DNA from: Batillaria attramentaria
Lineage: Eukaryota > Mollusca > Gastropoda > Batillariidae
Reading direction: 5' to 3'
Assembly (NCBI GenBank): GCA_018292915.2
Contig: JACVVK020000218.1
Coordinates: 117,001 to 181,000, forward strand
DNA: 64,000 nt
The position numbers were made by a program, and so were the translations under genes. Below, piece by piece: positions 1 through 10,217 of this stretch. The notes below the pieces were generated by a model. The model was not told where the DNA came from, searched no databases, and saw only the letters and a list, made by a program, of their open reading frames with translations. Every line of letters begins with the position of its first letter. Positions within the stretch are counted from its first letter, which is position 1.

Positions 1-877
1 GAACACACAGACACATAATAGTGATGATAGAGAGACCACTGCAGAACTCACAGACACATAATAGTGATGATATAGAGACCACTGCAGAACACACAGACAC
101 ATAATAGTGATGATAGAGATGCCACTGCAGAACACACAGACACATAATACATGTAGTGATGATAGAGAGACCACTGCAGAACACACAGACACATAATAGT
201 GATGATAGAAAGACCACTGCAGAACACACAGACACATAATAGTGATGATAGAGAGACCACTGCAGAACACACAGACACATAATAGTGATGATAGAGAGGC
301 CACTGTGGAACACACAGACACATAATAGTGATGATAGAGAGACCACTGCAGAACACACAGACACATAATAGTGATGATAGAGAGACCACTGCGGAACACA
401 CAGACACATAATAGTGATGATAGAGAGACCACTGCAGAACACACAGACACATAATAGTGATGATAGAGAGACCACTGCAGAACACACAGACACATAATAG
501 TGATGATAGAGAGACCACTGCGGAACACCACAGACACATAATAGTGATGATAGAGAGGCCACTGCAGAACACACAGACACATAATAGTGATGATAGAGAG
601 GCCACTGTAGAACACACAGACACATAATAGTGATGATAGAGAGGCCACTGTGGAACACAGACACATAATAGTGATGATAGAGACGCCACTGCAGAACACA
701 CAGACACATAATAGTGATGATAGAAAGGCCACTGCAGAACACACAGACACATAATAGTGATGATAGAGAGACCACTGCGGAACACACAGACACATAATAG
801 TGATGATAGAGACGCCACTGCAGAACACACAGACACATAATAGTGATGATAGAGAGACCACTGCAGAACACACAGAC
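1..877. repeat. 43-bp minisatellite array
   Basis: About 20 tandem units of 43 bp, each with gaacacacagacacataata followed by a gtgatgatagag core and a ccactgcag (PstI-like) end. Units differ by a few substitutions and small indels. The array touches the left window edge and may continue. Because 43 is not a multiple of 3 and no stop occurs in any minus frame, it yields a 300-residue open frame that is not a gene. It lies downstream of the Arf-family exons on the minus strand, so it may sit in that gene's third intron. Confidence 0.95.
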
Positions 878-940
878 AAGAAATATTGATTACAATAAAT
901 GACGGAGTTTGATTATCATCCAGACCATGACCAGATGTGT

Positions 941-944
<4 letters not shown>

Positions 945-1012
<68 letters not shown>
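945..1012. repeat. (TG)n microsatellite
   Basis: Nearly pure dinucleotide run next to the 43-bp array, inside the probable third intron of the Arf-like gene. Confidence 0.97.
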
Positions 1013-1016
<4 letters not shown>

Positions 1017-1150
1017 CAGCTTAATTCTCTGATCAAGCATGGTCACTTGCTTGTATATAAGTGAAAGTGTCTTGGCCACCTCTGAATACAATAATAATTA
1101 AGTGACCTGGGTTGCACTCTTCTCTGACTGCGACATATACACATACTTAC

Positions 1151-1224
1151 TATCTTGCCTCTCCCACCCACATCCCACACTGTCATGGCCATGTTCTTGT
1201 ACTGAACCGTCTCCACGTTAAAAC
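1151..1224 (-). CDS. Arf-family GTPase, exon 3
   Basis: On the minus strand a CAG acceptor (1227-1225) is followed by 74 nt and a consensus GTAAGT donor (1150-1145). The reading frame, joined in phase 1 to exon 2, gives a Gly then [20 protein letters not shown] and RGKI. This is the switch I to switch II segment of Arf proteins, which normally reads FNVETVxYKNxxFTVWDVGGQDKI. The catalytic Gln of DVGGQ is Arg here and the following Asp is Gly. In Arf GTPases this Gln is needed for GTP hydrolysis, so the product would be predicted GTP-locked or dead. The exon ends in phase 0. The next acceptor to the left (1082) opens [12 protein letters not shown] and a stop, only weakly like the expected RPLWRHYFQNTQ, so either the gene is truncated or the true next exon is outside the window. 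Confidence 0.85.
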
Positions 1225-1487
1225 CTGCGGAATAAGAACACTTGTTAGAGACACTTTTCTCTTAGCTTACTTAGTAAGCAGTATTGCATGTTGTGAAGTT
1301 TAAATGTTGAATGTCCAGGACTATTCCGTGATACACGGGACATGTGATACATGGGACATGTGATACATACAAAACTATGGCATGCATAATGCATAAGGTG
1401 AAGGTGGCCAAACATCATGTGTTACCCTTTACAAGAAGTACATACTTTCCATCCAGTAAATAAATGTCTTTTTATTTGCTAACCCAC

Positions 1488-1565
1488 CAATGGTAGGAAT
1501 GGTTGTAACCACTTCTCCCAGTTTCATCTGATAGAGCATGGTGGTCTTGCCGGCTGCATCAAGTC
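1488..1565 (-). CDS. Arf-family GTPase, exon 2 (P-loop)
   Basis: A 78-nt exon bounded by a pyrimidine-rich acceptor ending AG (1567-1566) and a GT donor (1487-1486, GTGGGT), phase 1 at both ends. With the split Gly codon it encodes [18 protein letters not shown] and then [17 protein letters not shown] is the exact Arf P-loop (G1) that binds the GTP phosphates, and TTIPTIG is switch I with the Mg-coordinating Thr. Introns on either side are short, about 333 bp and 263 bp. The intact splice sites and conserved protein argue for a real gene rather than a processed copy. Confidence 0.9.
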
Positions 1566-1898
1566 CTGTCAACAAAGGCAGTTCATGTAAAAATAACAGA
1601 TCAATCGTGATCCTCTTCATTTCTGGATCCTCTTCAACTGCTGGATTAATTGTTGGTGAGCATGTGAAAGCTTAGTGAGATATCAATCAAACTGAGAAAG
1701 TAGCTGAGTTAATCCACTCATACCGTGGCAAACCTTTGTGTAACTACAAACAACAAAACAGTCGACATGCTTGATGCTTGTGTTTCACTGTAATACGTGA
1801 ACCATGTTTTCTACTGGCGTAAGCTTATGGCGGCTGGGGTCATGAAAGTCGATATGAGACAGATGTCAGAGACATGTAAAGCGCTTGAACAGACTTAC

Positions 1899-1959
1899 CA
1901 TTCATTAAGATTCGAACTTCCTTGTTCCCCCACAGTCGGGACAGCAAACCCTGACCCAT
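1899..1959 (-). CDS. Arf-family GTPase, exon 1 (start, myristoylation site)
   Basis: Start ATG at 1959-1957 opens MGQGLLSRLWGNKEVRILMN, then the first base of a Gly codon followed by a perfect GTAAGT donor (1898-1893). Arf proteins begin MG, with Gly2 N-myristoylated, then an amphipathic helix and a conserved (K)EMRILM strand that leads into the GLDAAGKT P-loop. All of these are visible here. The N-terminus has the short length of Arf6, putting the switch II Arg at about residue 68. Role in the family: membrane-bound GTP switch in vesicle traffic or at the plasma membrane. No start upstream fits better. The upstream side (2268-2700) is a TG-rich compound repeat. Confidence 0.85.
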
Positions 1960-2267
1960 GTTTTAGCACTGAGTAAGTGAGTAGCCTCTATCACACCAAG
2001 TCACCAAGTGGCTTCTCGGGCAACTGCTTGTCTTCTCTCGCGCACACGCCCCGCTCTACACAAGGACCGTTCTCCTCGCTCCAGTTTTAATTTTGTTGCG
2101 TGCTTTTCACATCGGATGCCATATACATGTACACGAAACACAGATCGGTAATCAAACGCGGGTTGCTGGCCTTTCACAGGTGGCAACGAACACCGTAGAA
2201 AAACCATGCTGGCAGACGACACGCTGGCCGGATGTAAACAAAACGCGTTTTCTTCCCCTTTCGACAT

Positions 2268-2410
2268 GAGAGTTCTTCTGTGTGTCTGTGTGTGTGTGGT
2301 GTGGAGAGATGGGAGAGTAACGTGTCGTAATGAGAGTTCTTCTCTGTGTGTGTGTGTGTGTGTGTGTGGAGAGATGGGAGAGTAACGTGTCGTCGTAATG
2401 AGAGTTCTTC

Positions 2411-2441
<31 letters not shown>

Positions 2442-2650
2442 CACGGTGTGTGTGTGTGTGTGTGTGTGTGTCAGTCACGGTCAGTGTGTGTGTGTGTGTG
2501 TGTGCGTGTCAGTGTGTGTGTGTGTGTGTGTGTGTGGAGAGATGGGAGAGTAACGTGTCGTAATGAGACTTCTTCTCTCTCTCTCTCTCTCTCTGTGGAG
2601 AGATGGGAGAGTAACTGACGTGTCGTAATGAGAGTCAGTTCTTCTGTGTG

Positions 2651-2693
<43 letters not shown>

Positions 2694-2700
2694 GTGGAGA
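2268..2700. repeat. Compound TG / gagatgggagagtaacg repeat
   Basis: Five or so degenerate units in which a conserved segment (gagatgggagagtaacgtg plus tcgtaatgagagttcttct) alternates with TG runs of varying length. One unit has a CT run in place of TG. A complex minisatellite built around microsatellite tracts, about 300 bp upstream of the Arf-like start on the minus strand. Confidence 0.9.
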
Positions 2701-2766
2701 GCTGGGCCCAAATATTTGTGCTGGCCCGGGCCTTTCCCTCAGTCGTTGCCCCGTCTTTGATATCAC
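2701..2766 (+). mobile_element. tRNA-derived SINE body fragment
   Basis: Matches the body of the SINE at 47638 and 63827, with aaatatttgtgctggc then cgttgccccgtctttgatat. The tRNA-like head and the 3' tail are missing, so it is an old fragment. Confidence 0.7.
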
Positions 2767-3946
2767 CGTCCCTTAGTGCTGCCGACCCACCCCCACCCAC
2801 GTGACTGCCCTGTACTTTGCCGTCCCTTTTCCACTTGGCCTGACCGGGGGTACTGTAGGGGTGCAGGATAATTGATAACGTGTTTTTTTGTTATGTCAGA
2901 GTTGTAGCGCATTTCCGCCGTTGCCGGTGAGTTCCACTGTGCTCTATCCTGAAGTCTTACCGCTCCACCCAACTTCGACGGGAACTCGCTCAGCATGTGT
3001 GTGTGATATTGGTCGGTTCCGTCACTGAGTGGATTCAGTCAATCTCAGTGCCGGTCAGTTTGATCTAACAGATGTACGCATTTCAGTTCGTGTGAATCGA
3101 CCGCTGCTGAGATACGTTAGTTGTCAGTGTACAGGGGGGTGAAACACAATGGCCGGGCGTTTTTCTGGTGCCATCGCTGAGTGCCGTTCCAAATCAGTCA
3201 TTGCCGCACCGTCCGCCGGGTCAGTCAGCGGTTTTCCACCCCGTAGCACCGCGTTTTGCCAAACTCAAAACGCCATAGCACCGGAAAAACGCTTTGGATG
3301 TTCATTTGGCGGTTAGAATGATTGACAGGGGCCGTGACAGTTTACCATCCAGAAACCCACTTGTACTAATACGGTACATGTACGACAATCTATAACGTTT
3401 TGTTTGTTCAGTTGTCCGGCTTTTTTGTCTTCAGTACAGTCAACCAGAGCGGTTAGTCCATCCACCCTCCCACAAAACAACAGCCCGAAAAAAGAAGAAG
3501 CAGAAAAGAAGAACAGAAAAAAGGGGGGGGGGGAGTGAGAGAGATAAAAAAAGAAAAAAAGAAAAAAGAAGAAAAAAAAGAAAAGGGTAAATATGCTGAA
3601 AACCTGTAATGGGAGATAACATGTGAGACTTCAGTTGAGGAGTTATTTCCCTTCGACTACTGCAGCGTGCAGCTTCGTTCGGGTAACCCATGAGTGATCG
3701 GGGAAGTCACATCTTCGATTAGAGGGACGCCTGTCTACGTGCAGCTCCACTCCTGTATCCTGGTGCTCCGGAATGCTGATCAGTGGTGCACAAGTCGTGT
3801 GTTTACTAGTAGTTGAGTGTGTCTCCACTCTGATACTGACACACGGAACTATGATGTTGGAGGAGCGGGAGGGCGGTAGGGCTTTGCTTCCAAGCTGTCC
3901 GGCTCATCAGTCTATCTGCCCATCACACTACTTGACTGTTCTGGTT

Positions 3947-3950
<4 letters not shown>
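2767..3950. other. Anonymous sequence with a purine tract
   Basis: No supported gene. A purine-rich run of AAAG and poly-G lies at about 3485-3597. The only open frames are short and uninformative. Confidence 0.5.
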
Positions 3951-4013
<63 letters not shown>

Positions 4014-4015
4014 TG
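3951..4015. repeat. (TG)n microsatellite
   Basis: About 30 TG units with one TA interruption near the end. Confidence 0.97.
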
Positions 4016-4156
4016 ATGACCTTGTGGCTTTGTACATCGAGTCAGTGTTGAATATATCAGTATTTCTTCCTGTTCCCTTTTTTTTCAGTGTAGCGCTTAG
4101 AACTGTTATTAACGAATAGGTAAGGATCAGTAGCGCGGCTATATAGGTACTGTCAG

Positions 4157-4170
4157 TCATTATCATTATT
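4157..4170. repeat. Short (ATT)n
   Basis: Four to five ATT units. Confidence 0.8.
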
Positions 4171-4532
4171 ATTATTATTATCTCCTGAGTGAATATTAGG
4201 ATTCAAGATTTACTTCATCTTTGCGCCTCTGTAGGGGAGTGGTGGTCTGTATCTGGCGGCTGATAAACGTGACCGTCTATGATCATAGTCAGTAAACGTC
4301 ACAATACTGCTGACCTTCAGTTTCACTGAGACGGGGTACTGAGGGCGGACAGGTAACCGCCTCTAACGTAACTTGCCGCCGGCTTCCTCAACTGAAGTCA
4401 GTTGTACGGGTCAGTCCGGCTGACCGACAGTCTTTAGTGCCAGACAACAAGGGTAGGCCGGGTGGCTGGGTGGGAGGGTTGCGAAAGGAAGGACTAACAT
4501 AAACACGCATTTTCTGCATTAGCACCATTTTG

Positions 4533-4537
<5 letters not shown>

Positions 4538-4601
<64 letters not shown>
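4538..4601. repeat. (GA)n microsatellite
   Basis: About 30 GA units with one A insertion. The flanks (4171-4537 and 4602-5150) show no recognisable gene. Confidence 0.97.
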
Positions 4602-5150
4602 TCTTCGTGACTTAGGTAATACACCAATAGAACGAGTCCTGTTACAAGTGACGTCTGGTGAACGTCCCATAATTCGTCATGTTCAGGGGACTTAACACGG
4701 GGTAACAAGAGAGTTACTTCTCCCTCCCCCGTCCAATGACACCGTCACATTTCATTATGGTTGTAATGAACGACATGGGGCTGGGTGGACACTTGATTGA
4801 ACGTTGCGGCGGCTGACGATGGGCCAGTGGCATGAGGTCACGCACGCAAATACCAAGAAAGTAAAAGTCGGGACTCTTGTGAACACGGGCATTGGGGGGA
4901 AAAGACGAAAGACGTCTGTGGAAATGAAGAAACCACTTTGATATTCAGTGAAGTAGAGACCGAGTCCCATGAGGTTTCAGTTCATCACACAACCTGTTTT
5001 ACACTGGTCGTTTGACCTTCACCCTTGTTGATCAACAAGCGTCTCAAAGGCCAGAGGGAATGTTCTGTTTTGCATTTCGATTGGCGGAGGAAAAATTAAA
5101 TGCGAAAACCAAATCTTCACTGGAGTCAGTGGTTTCCCGGTACCGCAGAT

Positions 5151-5360
5151 TGAGCTGTTAGTCATGATGAAGAGACCGAGCTGTTAGTCATGATGAAGAG
5201 ACTGAGCTGTTAGTCATGATGAAGAGACTGAGCTGTTAGTCATGATGAAGAGACTGAGCTGTTAGTCATGATGAAGAGACTGAGCTGTTAGTCATGATGA
5301 AGAGACCGAGCTGTTAGTCATGATGAAGAGACTGAGCTGTTAGTCATGATGAAGAGACTG
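5151..5360. repeat. 26-bp minisatellite, 8 copies
   Basis: Units contain gagctgttagtcatgatgaa then gagact or gagacc. Copies differ at essentially one position. Confidence 0.96.
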
Positions 5361-5733
5361 ACCACGTCATTTCTTCTGCCCCGAAATTCTGTAGCGCTGG
5401 AGAGAGAAAAACTCTTCACTGAGAACGACCCGAACTACTCTTGACAAAACCATAGTTCCTTAGGGACAGATAGTTTGCGTGTTCAGTTTTCTAGATGCCA
5501 GTGCATTTAATATCCGGTTTCGGTCGGTGATGGTAGAGGTCGTATACTTGTCCGTATGAACGACCTGGCAGAGAACATCAAATTACAACTGAGCAGTAGT
5601 TTTCACATGCCGTGAAGTGCTGACATTCTCATTGCTGTTTCACTCACTCGCCTGTACTTACAATCAATGACTCCTGAACAAAACTTATACCTGACAGCAA
5701 TCAAAAGCGAGGTTGGACTCGGCACAAGACTAT

Positions 5734-5894
5734 GTGTAGCGTCTAGTTTCTGTCAGTCTACTAGTCTAGCTCAAACACTCTAGTGTAGCGTCCAGTTTCT
5801 GTCAGTCTACTAGTCTACCTCAAACACTCTAGTACAACGTGTAGCGTCCAGTTTCTGTCAGTTTACTAGTCTAGCTCAAACACTCTAGTACAGC
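5734..5894. repeat. Three-copy 49-56 bp direct repeat
   Basis: Three copies sharing tgtagcgtccagtttctgtc, tactagtct and caaacactctag, at 5735, 5784 and 5840. The 370 bp before it holds no recognisable feature. Confidence 0.9.
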
Positions 5895-6028
5895 TTTTGC
5901 AATGGCTGAGTTTGATAAAACTGAGGCGAAAACTTGACAAATGTGTTGTCCGTACATGTATGCTTCTTGAAAACATATTAGGTCCTACTATCGTAATCCA
6001 AACAGTTTGGGCCCCATGGGCTCGCCTT

Positions 6029-6402
6029 CACGCGGCGGGGCTGATTTTGCCAAGCTTGCCCACCCCTTTTGCTCTTTCTTTACTCTTATTTCTGCCTCAC
6101 TCGGTCCATTCACCTGTCTTTTGCTCTCTTAAAATCTCCTCCGGGGGGAGGTCAGTAAGCAGGTGTCTGCTGACCCTTGGTCCAGTGAGACATCTGAGGG
6201 TCGTTTCTGAAGGCCGACTTCACTGGATTCCCCCCACCTGGTCTTCAGCCTGGCGGGCTTTGTTCGCAGCGCCCTGCTGGTGCTGCTGAACACCTGTCAT
6301 GTTGAAGACCTTCACAACGCACCCCTCTCTGGTGCGTTTTCCCAAACCGCCTCACGGCGGGGAGGTTCCGTGTTGGAGCGGTCTGTTCTCCAACTGCCTC
6401 AA
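6029..6402 (+). mobile_element. 5' part of the 932-bp retroposon (copy 1)
   Basis: Closely matches 33627-34000 and begins at the same base (cacgcggcggggctgatt), which suggests a genuine 5' end rather than random truncation. Identity stops abruptly at 6402, where the terminus of a DNA transposon begins. The 3' half with the hairpin and CACT tail is absent here. Its short open frame (5897-6289) is not a recognisable protein. Confidence 0.85.
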
Positions 6403-6424
6403 AGACTGTGCCCCAGAGAGTGAG
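6403..6424 (+). mobile_element. Orphan terminus of the 665-bp DNA transposon
   Basis: These 22 bases (aaagactgtgccccagag...) repeat, with one small deletion, the last bases of the inner element at 7478-7501. They abut the broken retroposon exactly, so they are probably the remnant of a third, largely deleted copy. Confidence 0.6.
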
Positions 6425-6836
6425 GCCTTACTAAGAAAAGCGAGGACACTCTCTGGGGCACAGAGTCTTTCAGTGGAAAGTACCTCTGTGCACAGTGGGG
6501 AAATGGCGCTCACTGCGCTACCGTGACGGGCCTAAATTGTCTCGGTGCTCTCAAACACAAGGTCGCGCACTATGTCATCCTTGACCAGCTTTGAACCCAG
6601 AGGGATCCTCAATGGCGCAAGTGATGGCAGGCTGTCTTCAGAGTGAAAGTAGGCGTGTTTCTGAATCAGAGACATACATAACATGTCTCTGTCTGAACGG
6701 ACAGATCTATTATTACATTCAGTCCTAGAGCACGGGTGTGTATGCTTTTGTAATCGTCTCTTATTCCACCACAAGGCAGGTACGTGATCGTCTGCACCGT
6801 GCAATAATACTTGCCTGTAGAGTGCAACACCCTTGC

Positions 6837-7501
6837 TAGACTCCAGAGTGCAGTCCCTTTTCGGCGGGGCGTGAAAATGTGACTGCTTACACCCAGCGCC
6901 ATTTTCAAAAATGGCGAATTTTTTTTAGAAAAGCAGAGACTTGTGTGTCATATGATTCGATTTGAAACGAAGTGTTGAATATCCGACCACTTTTCGTTTG
7001 GGCAAAATCTTTACCAGCGGACAATTATTGTTGCGCTTTGATGGCACTGTTTACGTGGTACACTGATCCAACAGGATGTGAGTAAACGGCAAGGGGGTTG
7101 CACTCTGACAGGCAAGGGTGTTGCACTCTACAGGCAAGTATTATTGCACGGTGCAGACGATCACGTACCTGCCTTGTGGTGGAATAAGAGACGATTACAA
7201 AAGCATACACACCCGTGCTCTAAGACTGAATGTAATAATAGATCTGTCCATTCAGACAGAGACATGTTATGTATGTCTCTGATTCAGAAATACGCCTACT
7301 TTCACTCTGAAGACAGCCTGCCATCACTTGCGCCACTGAGGATCCCTCTGGGTTCAAAGCTGGTCAAGGATGACATAGTGCGCGACCTTGTGTTTGAGAG
7401 CACCGAGACAATTTAGGCCCGTCACGGTAGCGCAGTGAGCGCCATTTCCCCACTGTGCACAGAGGTACTTTCCACTGAAAGACTCTGTGCCCCAGAGAGT
7501 G
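6837..7501 (+). mobile_element. Inner copy of the 665-bp DNA transposon
   Basis: A second copy of the same element, in opposite orientation, sits inside the outer copy. It is flanked by the 9-bp repeat cacccttgc at 6828-6836 and 7502-7510. It runs from tagactccagagtgcag to ctgtgccccagagagtg, and its termini are only loosely inverted. Deleting 6837-7501 and one duplication restores an outer element collinear with the inner one. Copies differ by a few percent. Confidence 0.88.
7078..7416 (+). CDS. Uncharacterised 112-aa frame inside the 665-bp transposon
   Basis: The frame includes HGADDHVPALWWNKRRLQKH and ends VRDLVFESTETI. The same frame in the outer copy (minus, 6804 to 6532) keeps about 90 codons with only three or four substitutions and no stop. 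I do not recognise the protein; no catalytic motif is visible. It may be a transposase remnant or chance openness in a young repeat. Confidence 0.25.
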   Translation: MSKRQGGCTLTGKGVALYRQVLLHGADDHVPALWWNKRRLQKHTHPCSKTECNNRSVHSDRDMLCMSLIQKYAYFHSEDSLPSLAPLRIPLGSKLVKDDIVRDLVFESTETI

Positions 7502-8117
7502 CACCCTTGCCTGTCAGAGTGCAACCCCCTTGCCGTTTACTCACATCCTGTTGGATCAGTGTACCACGTAAACAGTGCCATCAAAGCGCAACAATAATTG
7601 TCCGCTGGCAGAGATTTTGCCCAAACGAAAAGTGGTCGGATATTCAAGACTTCGTTTCATTCAAATCGAATCATATGACACACAAGTCTCTGCTTTTCTA
7701 AAAAAAAATTCGCCATTTTTAAAAATGGCGCTGGGTGTAAGCAGTCACATTTTCACGCCCCGCCGAAAAGGGACTGCACTCTGGAGTCTAAAGCGAGGAC
7801 AGAGTAGGAGTTACGTCCCTTTGCGTGGGCAGGCTGAGGCCGTGTGTTCCAGTGATGAGTAACTCTGAACCTATACACAATTCTTAAACACATCACGGTG
7901 AAAAAAACGATTCCTGGCACAGGAATATTTTCATTTTGAATCTTAGAGGCCCTTCCTACCTCTGATAATAAAAAAATTATGTTATAATCCAGTGTGTTAA
8001 GAAGTGAAAAAATAAATAAAAAATAAATATAAAATACCTTTATAAAGCACACTATGTATATATGACTGTGAAGACTGAAGCTTGCACTGCCTAGTTCTTG
8101 TTGAAAGCTGATGTGTG

Positions 8118-8118
<1 letters not shown>

Positions 8119-8158
<40 letters not shown>

Positions 8159-8181
8159 ACCACCACCACCATCATCACCAC
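8119..8181. repeat. (CA)n then (CCA)n
   Basis: About 18 CA units followed by CCA/CAT triplets. The stretch 7800-8118 shows nothing recognisable. Confidence 0.95.
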
Positions 8182-8299
8182 CACCAGTATGAATGATGAA
8201 AGGAAATGTTACAGGGTTTATACACTTTTTATTCGTGACTCAGCTTCATAAGTTTCCTGGTTTTTTTTCCAACACTTTTCTTCTGAAGCATGAGCTTGT

Positions 8300-9640
8300 A
8301 GCTGCCAAAGAAAGGGGACCTCAGGGACTGCAGCAACTACCGAGGGATCATGCTCCTGTCAGTGCCAGGCAAGGTTCTCAACAGAATTCTACTGGAGAGG
8401 ATAAGGGAGGCAGTCGACCCTATGCTCCGAGACCAGCAGGCGGGCTTTCGCAGGAACAGGTCCTGCGCTGACCAGATCGCCAGCCTACGCATCATTGTTG
8501 AGCAGTCACTGGAGTGGAACTCCCCCCTCAACATCAACTTCATAGACTATGAGAAGGCCTTCGACAGTGTAGACAGAGAGGCGCTGTGGAAGCTGCTAAG
8601 GCACTATGGAGTTCCCGGGAAGATCATCTCCCTGATCCAGTGCACCTACAAAGACATGAGCTGCAGGATTGCCCATGCCGGCCAGTTGTCAGAAAGCTTC
8701 GAGGTGAAGACCGGAGTCCGCCAGGGATGCCTGTTGTCCCCGTTCCTCTTCCTCCTGGTCATCGACTGGATCATGAAGACCACCACAACAGGCAGGAAAA
8801 ACGGGATACAGTGGACACTCTGGGCGCAGCTGGATGACCTCGACTTTGCGGACGACCTGGCGCTCCTGTCTCACAGCCACAGCCAGATGCAGGACAAGAC
8901 TACATGCCTGGAAGCCACATCAGCCGGAACAGGGCTCAAGATCAACAGGAGGAAAACCGAGCTGATGAAGATCAACACCACTGCCAACACACCAGTCACA
9001 GTCGGTGGAGAGCCCATCAGGGAGGTAGAGTCCTTTGTCTACCTGGGGAGTGTGGTTGATGGACAGGGAGGCACAGACCGAGACGTCACAGCCAGAATCG
9101 GCAAGGCAAGAGCAGCAATGGTCATGCTGAAGAACATCTGGGCATCCAAAGTTGTCAGCATAAGAACCAAACTTCGCATCTTCAACTCCAACGTGAAGTC
9201 AGTTCTGCTTTACGGATGCGAAACATGGAGGACAACGAAGACGATGCAGCAGAAGATCCAGACATTTCTCAACACCTGTCTGAGGCGCATCTTCAACATC
9301 CGATGGCCAGAGAAGATCCGGAACGAAGATCTGTGGGAGCGAGCAGGGCAGGAACCAGCGGCCAAGCAGATCCTGCGGAGGAAGTGGGGCTGGATTGGAC
9401 ACACCCTCAGGAAGCCAGCATCCAGCACCACACGCCAAGCCCTGACATGGAACCCACAGGGGAAAAGGAAGAGAGGCCGGCCTCGCAACAGCTGGAAGCG
9501 GGACACTGAGGCAGAGTTATATAAGCAGGGGACCAACTGGACTGGAGTGGCAAGAATAGCCCAGAACAGAGTGCGATGGCGAAGGGTTGTCGATGGCCTA
9601 TGCTCCACGTGGAGCCAGGGGCCTAAGTAAGTAAGTAAGT
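8300..9640 (+). mobile_element. 5'-truncated LINE (non-LTR retrotransposon)
   Basis: Flanked by the 10-bp target duplication atgagcttgt at 8290-8299 and 9641-9650, and ending in a (taag)n tail. The insert starts inside reverse-transcriptase coding sequence, so the endonuclease and 5' part were lost during target-primed integration. It landed in the 3' end of the THAP/P-like gene. The lack of stops over more than 420 codons indicates a recent insertion. The tetranucleotide tail and C-terminal region look RTE-like, but the clade is not certain. Confidence 0.93.
8303..9630 (+). CDS. LINE reverse transcriptase, C-terminal fragment
   Basis: The homologous frame starts LPKKGDLRDCSNYRGI at the truncation point; the first in-frame ATG is at 8350. 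RT motifs in order: NINFIDYEKAFDSVDREALW (motif A, catalytic Asp), TGVRQGCLLSPFLF (motif B), DLDFADDLALLSHS (FADD catalytic pair) and SFVYLGSVVDG (motif D/E). After the RT core come a CETWRTTK segment, GWIGHTLRKP, the basic stretch KRKRGRPRNSWKRD, and RVRWRRVVDGLCSTW, typical of the C-terminus of invertebrate LINE proteins. It makes cDNA from its own RNA at a nicked target. The frame closes with TAA within the 3' tail. The N-terminal endonuclease is absent, so this copy cannot mobilise itself. Confidence 0.93.
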
Positions 9641-10217
9641 ATGAGCTTGTGTCCTTCAAAGTGAAATTGAGACGAACACGGACAAACAGGCGAATGACGT
9701 TCCCTATTAGATCGCAAATTTCACCTGGACATAAAAATAGACTGTCTTTCATTTCTGCCTGCAGCACCTGTATGAGGGACGCTCTCACTTTTTTCCCAAC
9801 AAGCAGCTTGTCAATGTTTTTTACGTAGGTTGCTTCGAGCGTACCTACAACCTCTGTTAGCCTCCTGCTAGGAACAGACAGTCCTGATCCTTTCATATTC
9901 TCAAACTGTTTGTTTACTAACAGTAATTCTGACTGAGATCCTGTCAGACACCCTGTCAACAAACCATTGCACAGTTCACACATTTTCATTGCAAGTCAGT
10001 TTCCGTGCAATGTATCCGGAAATGTACACAAGTACATTTGTTTCGGCAGATTTGAGAAGTGGATCTTTTGGTGCAGGCTCTGGAACTGACACTGCCAAAA
10101 GAAACTCGATGTCAGTTTGCTGTCCGTTTCCTGCACCTAGCACAGGTTCATCAGACTCAGACTCTGAGGGAACAATGCAATGATTTGTTGACAGTGTCTG
10201 TCAGTGTCAGCAGGAAT

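Larger units (their letters stand above)
6447..7790 (-). mobile_element. Outer copy of a ~670-bp DNA transposon, split by its own sister
   Basis: The outer element is the reverse complement of the inner one and consists of 6447-6836 plus 7511-7790. It is flanked by the 9-bp direct repeat aagcgagga at 6438-6446 and 7791-7799. Its left terminus reads cactctctggggcacagag and its right terminus gcactctggagtcta. A minus-strand open frame inside (6804 to 6532) encodes about 90 residues nearly identical to the frame in the inner copy. Nine-bp duplications are typical of Mutator-like elements, but no transposase is visible, so the superfamily is unassigned and the element is non-autonomous. Confidence 0.85.

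Noticed and set aside
1043..1081. Fourth exon of the Arf-like gene ([12 protein letters not shown], stop)
   Set aside because: The acceptor is good, but similarity to the expected RPLWRHYFQNTQ is weak and a stop follows at once. Left as a note, not annotated.
48..1091. 347-codon minus frame
   Set aside because: Runs through the 43-bp array and the TG tract. It is open only because the repeat unit lacks stops.
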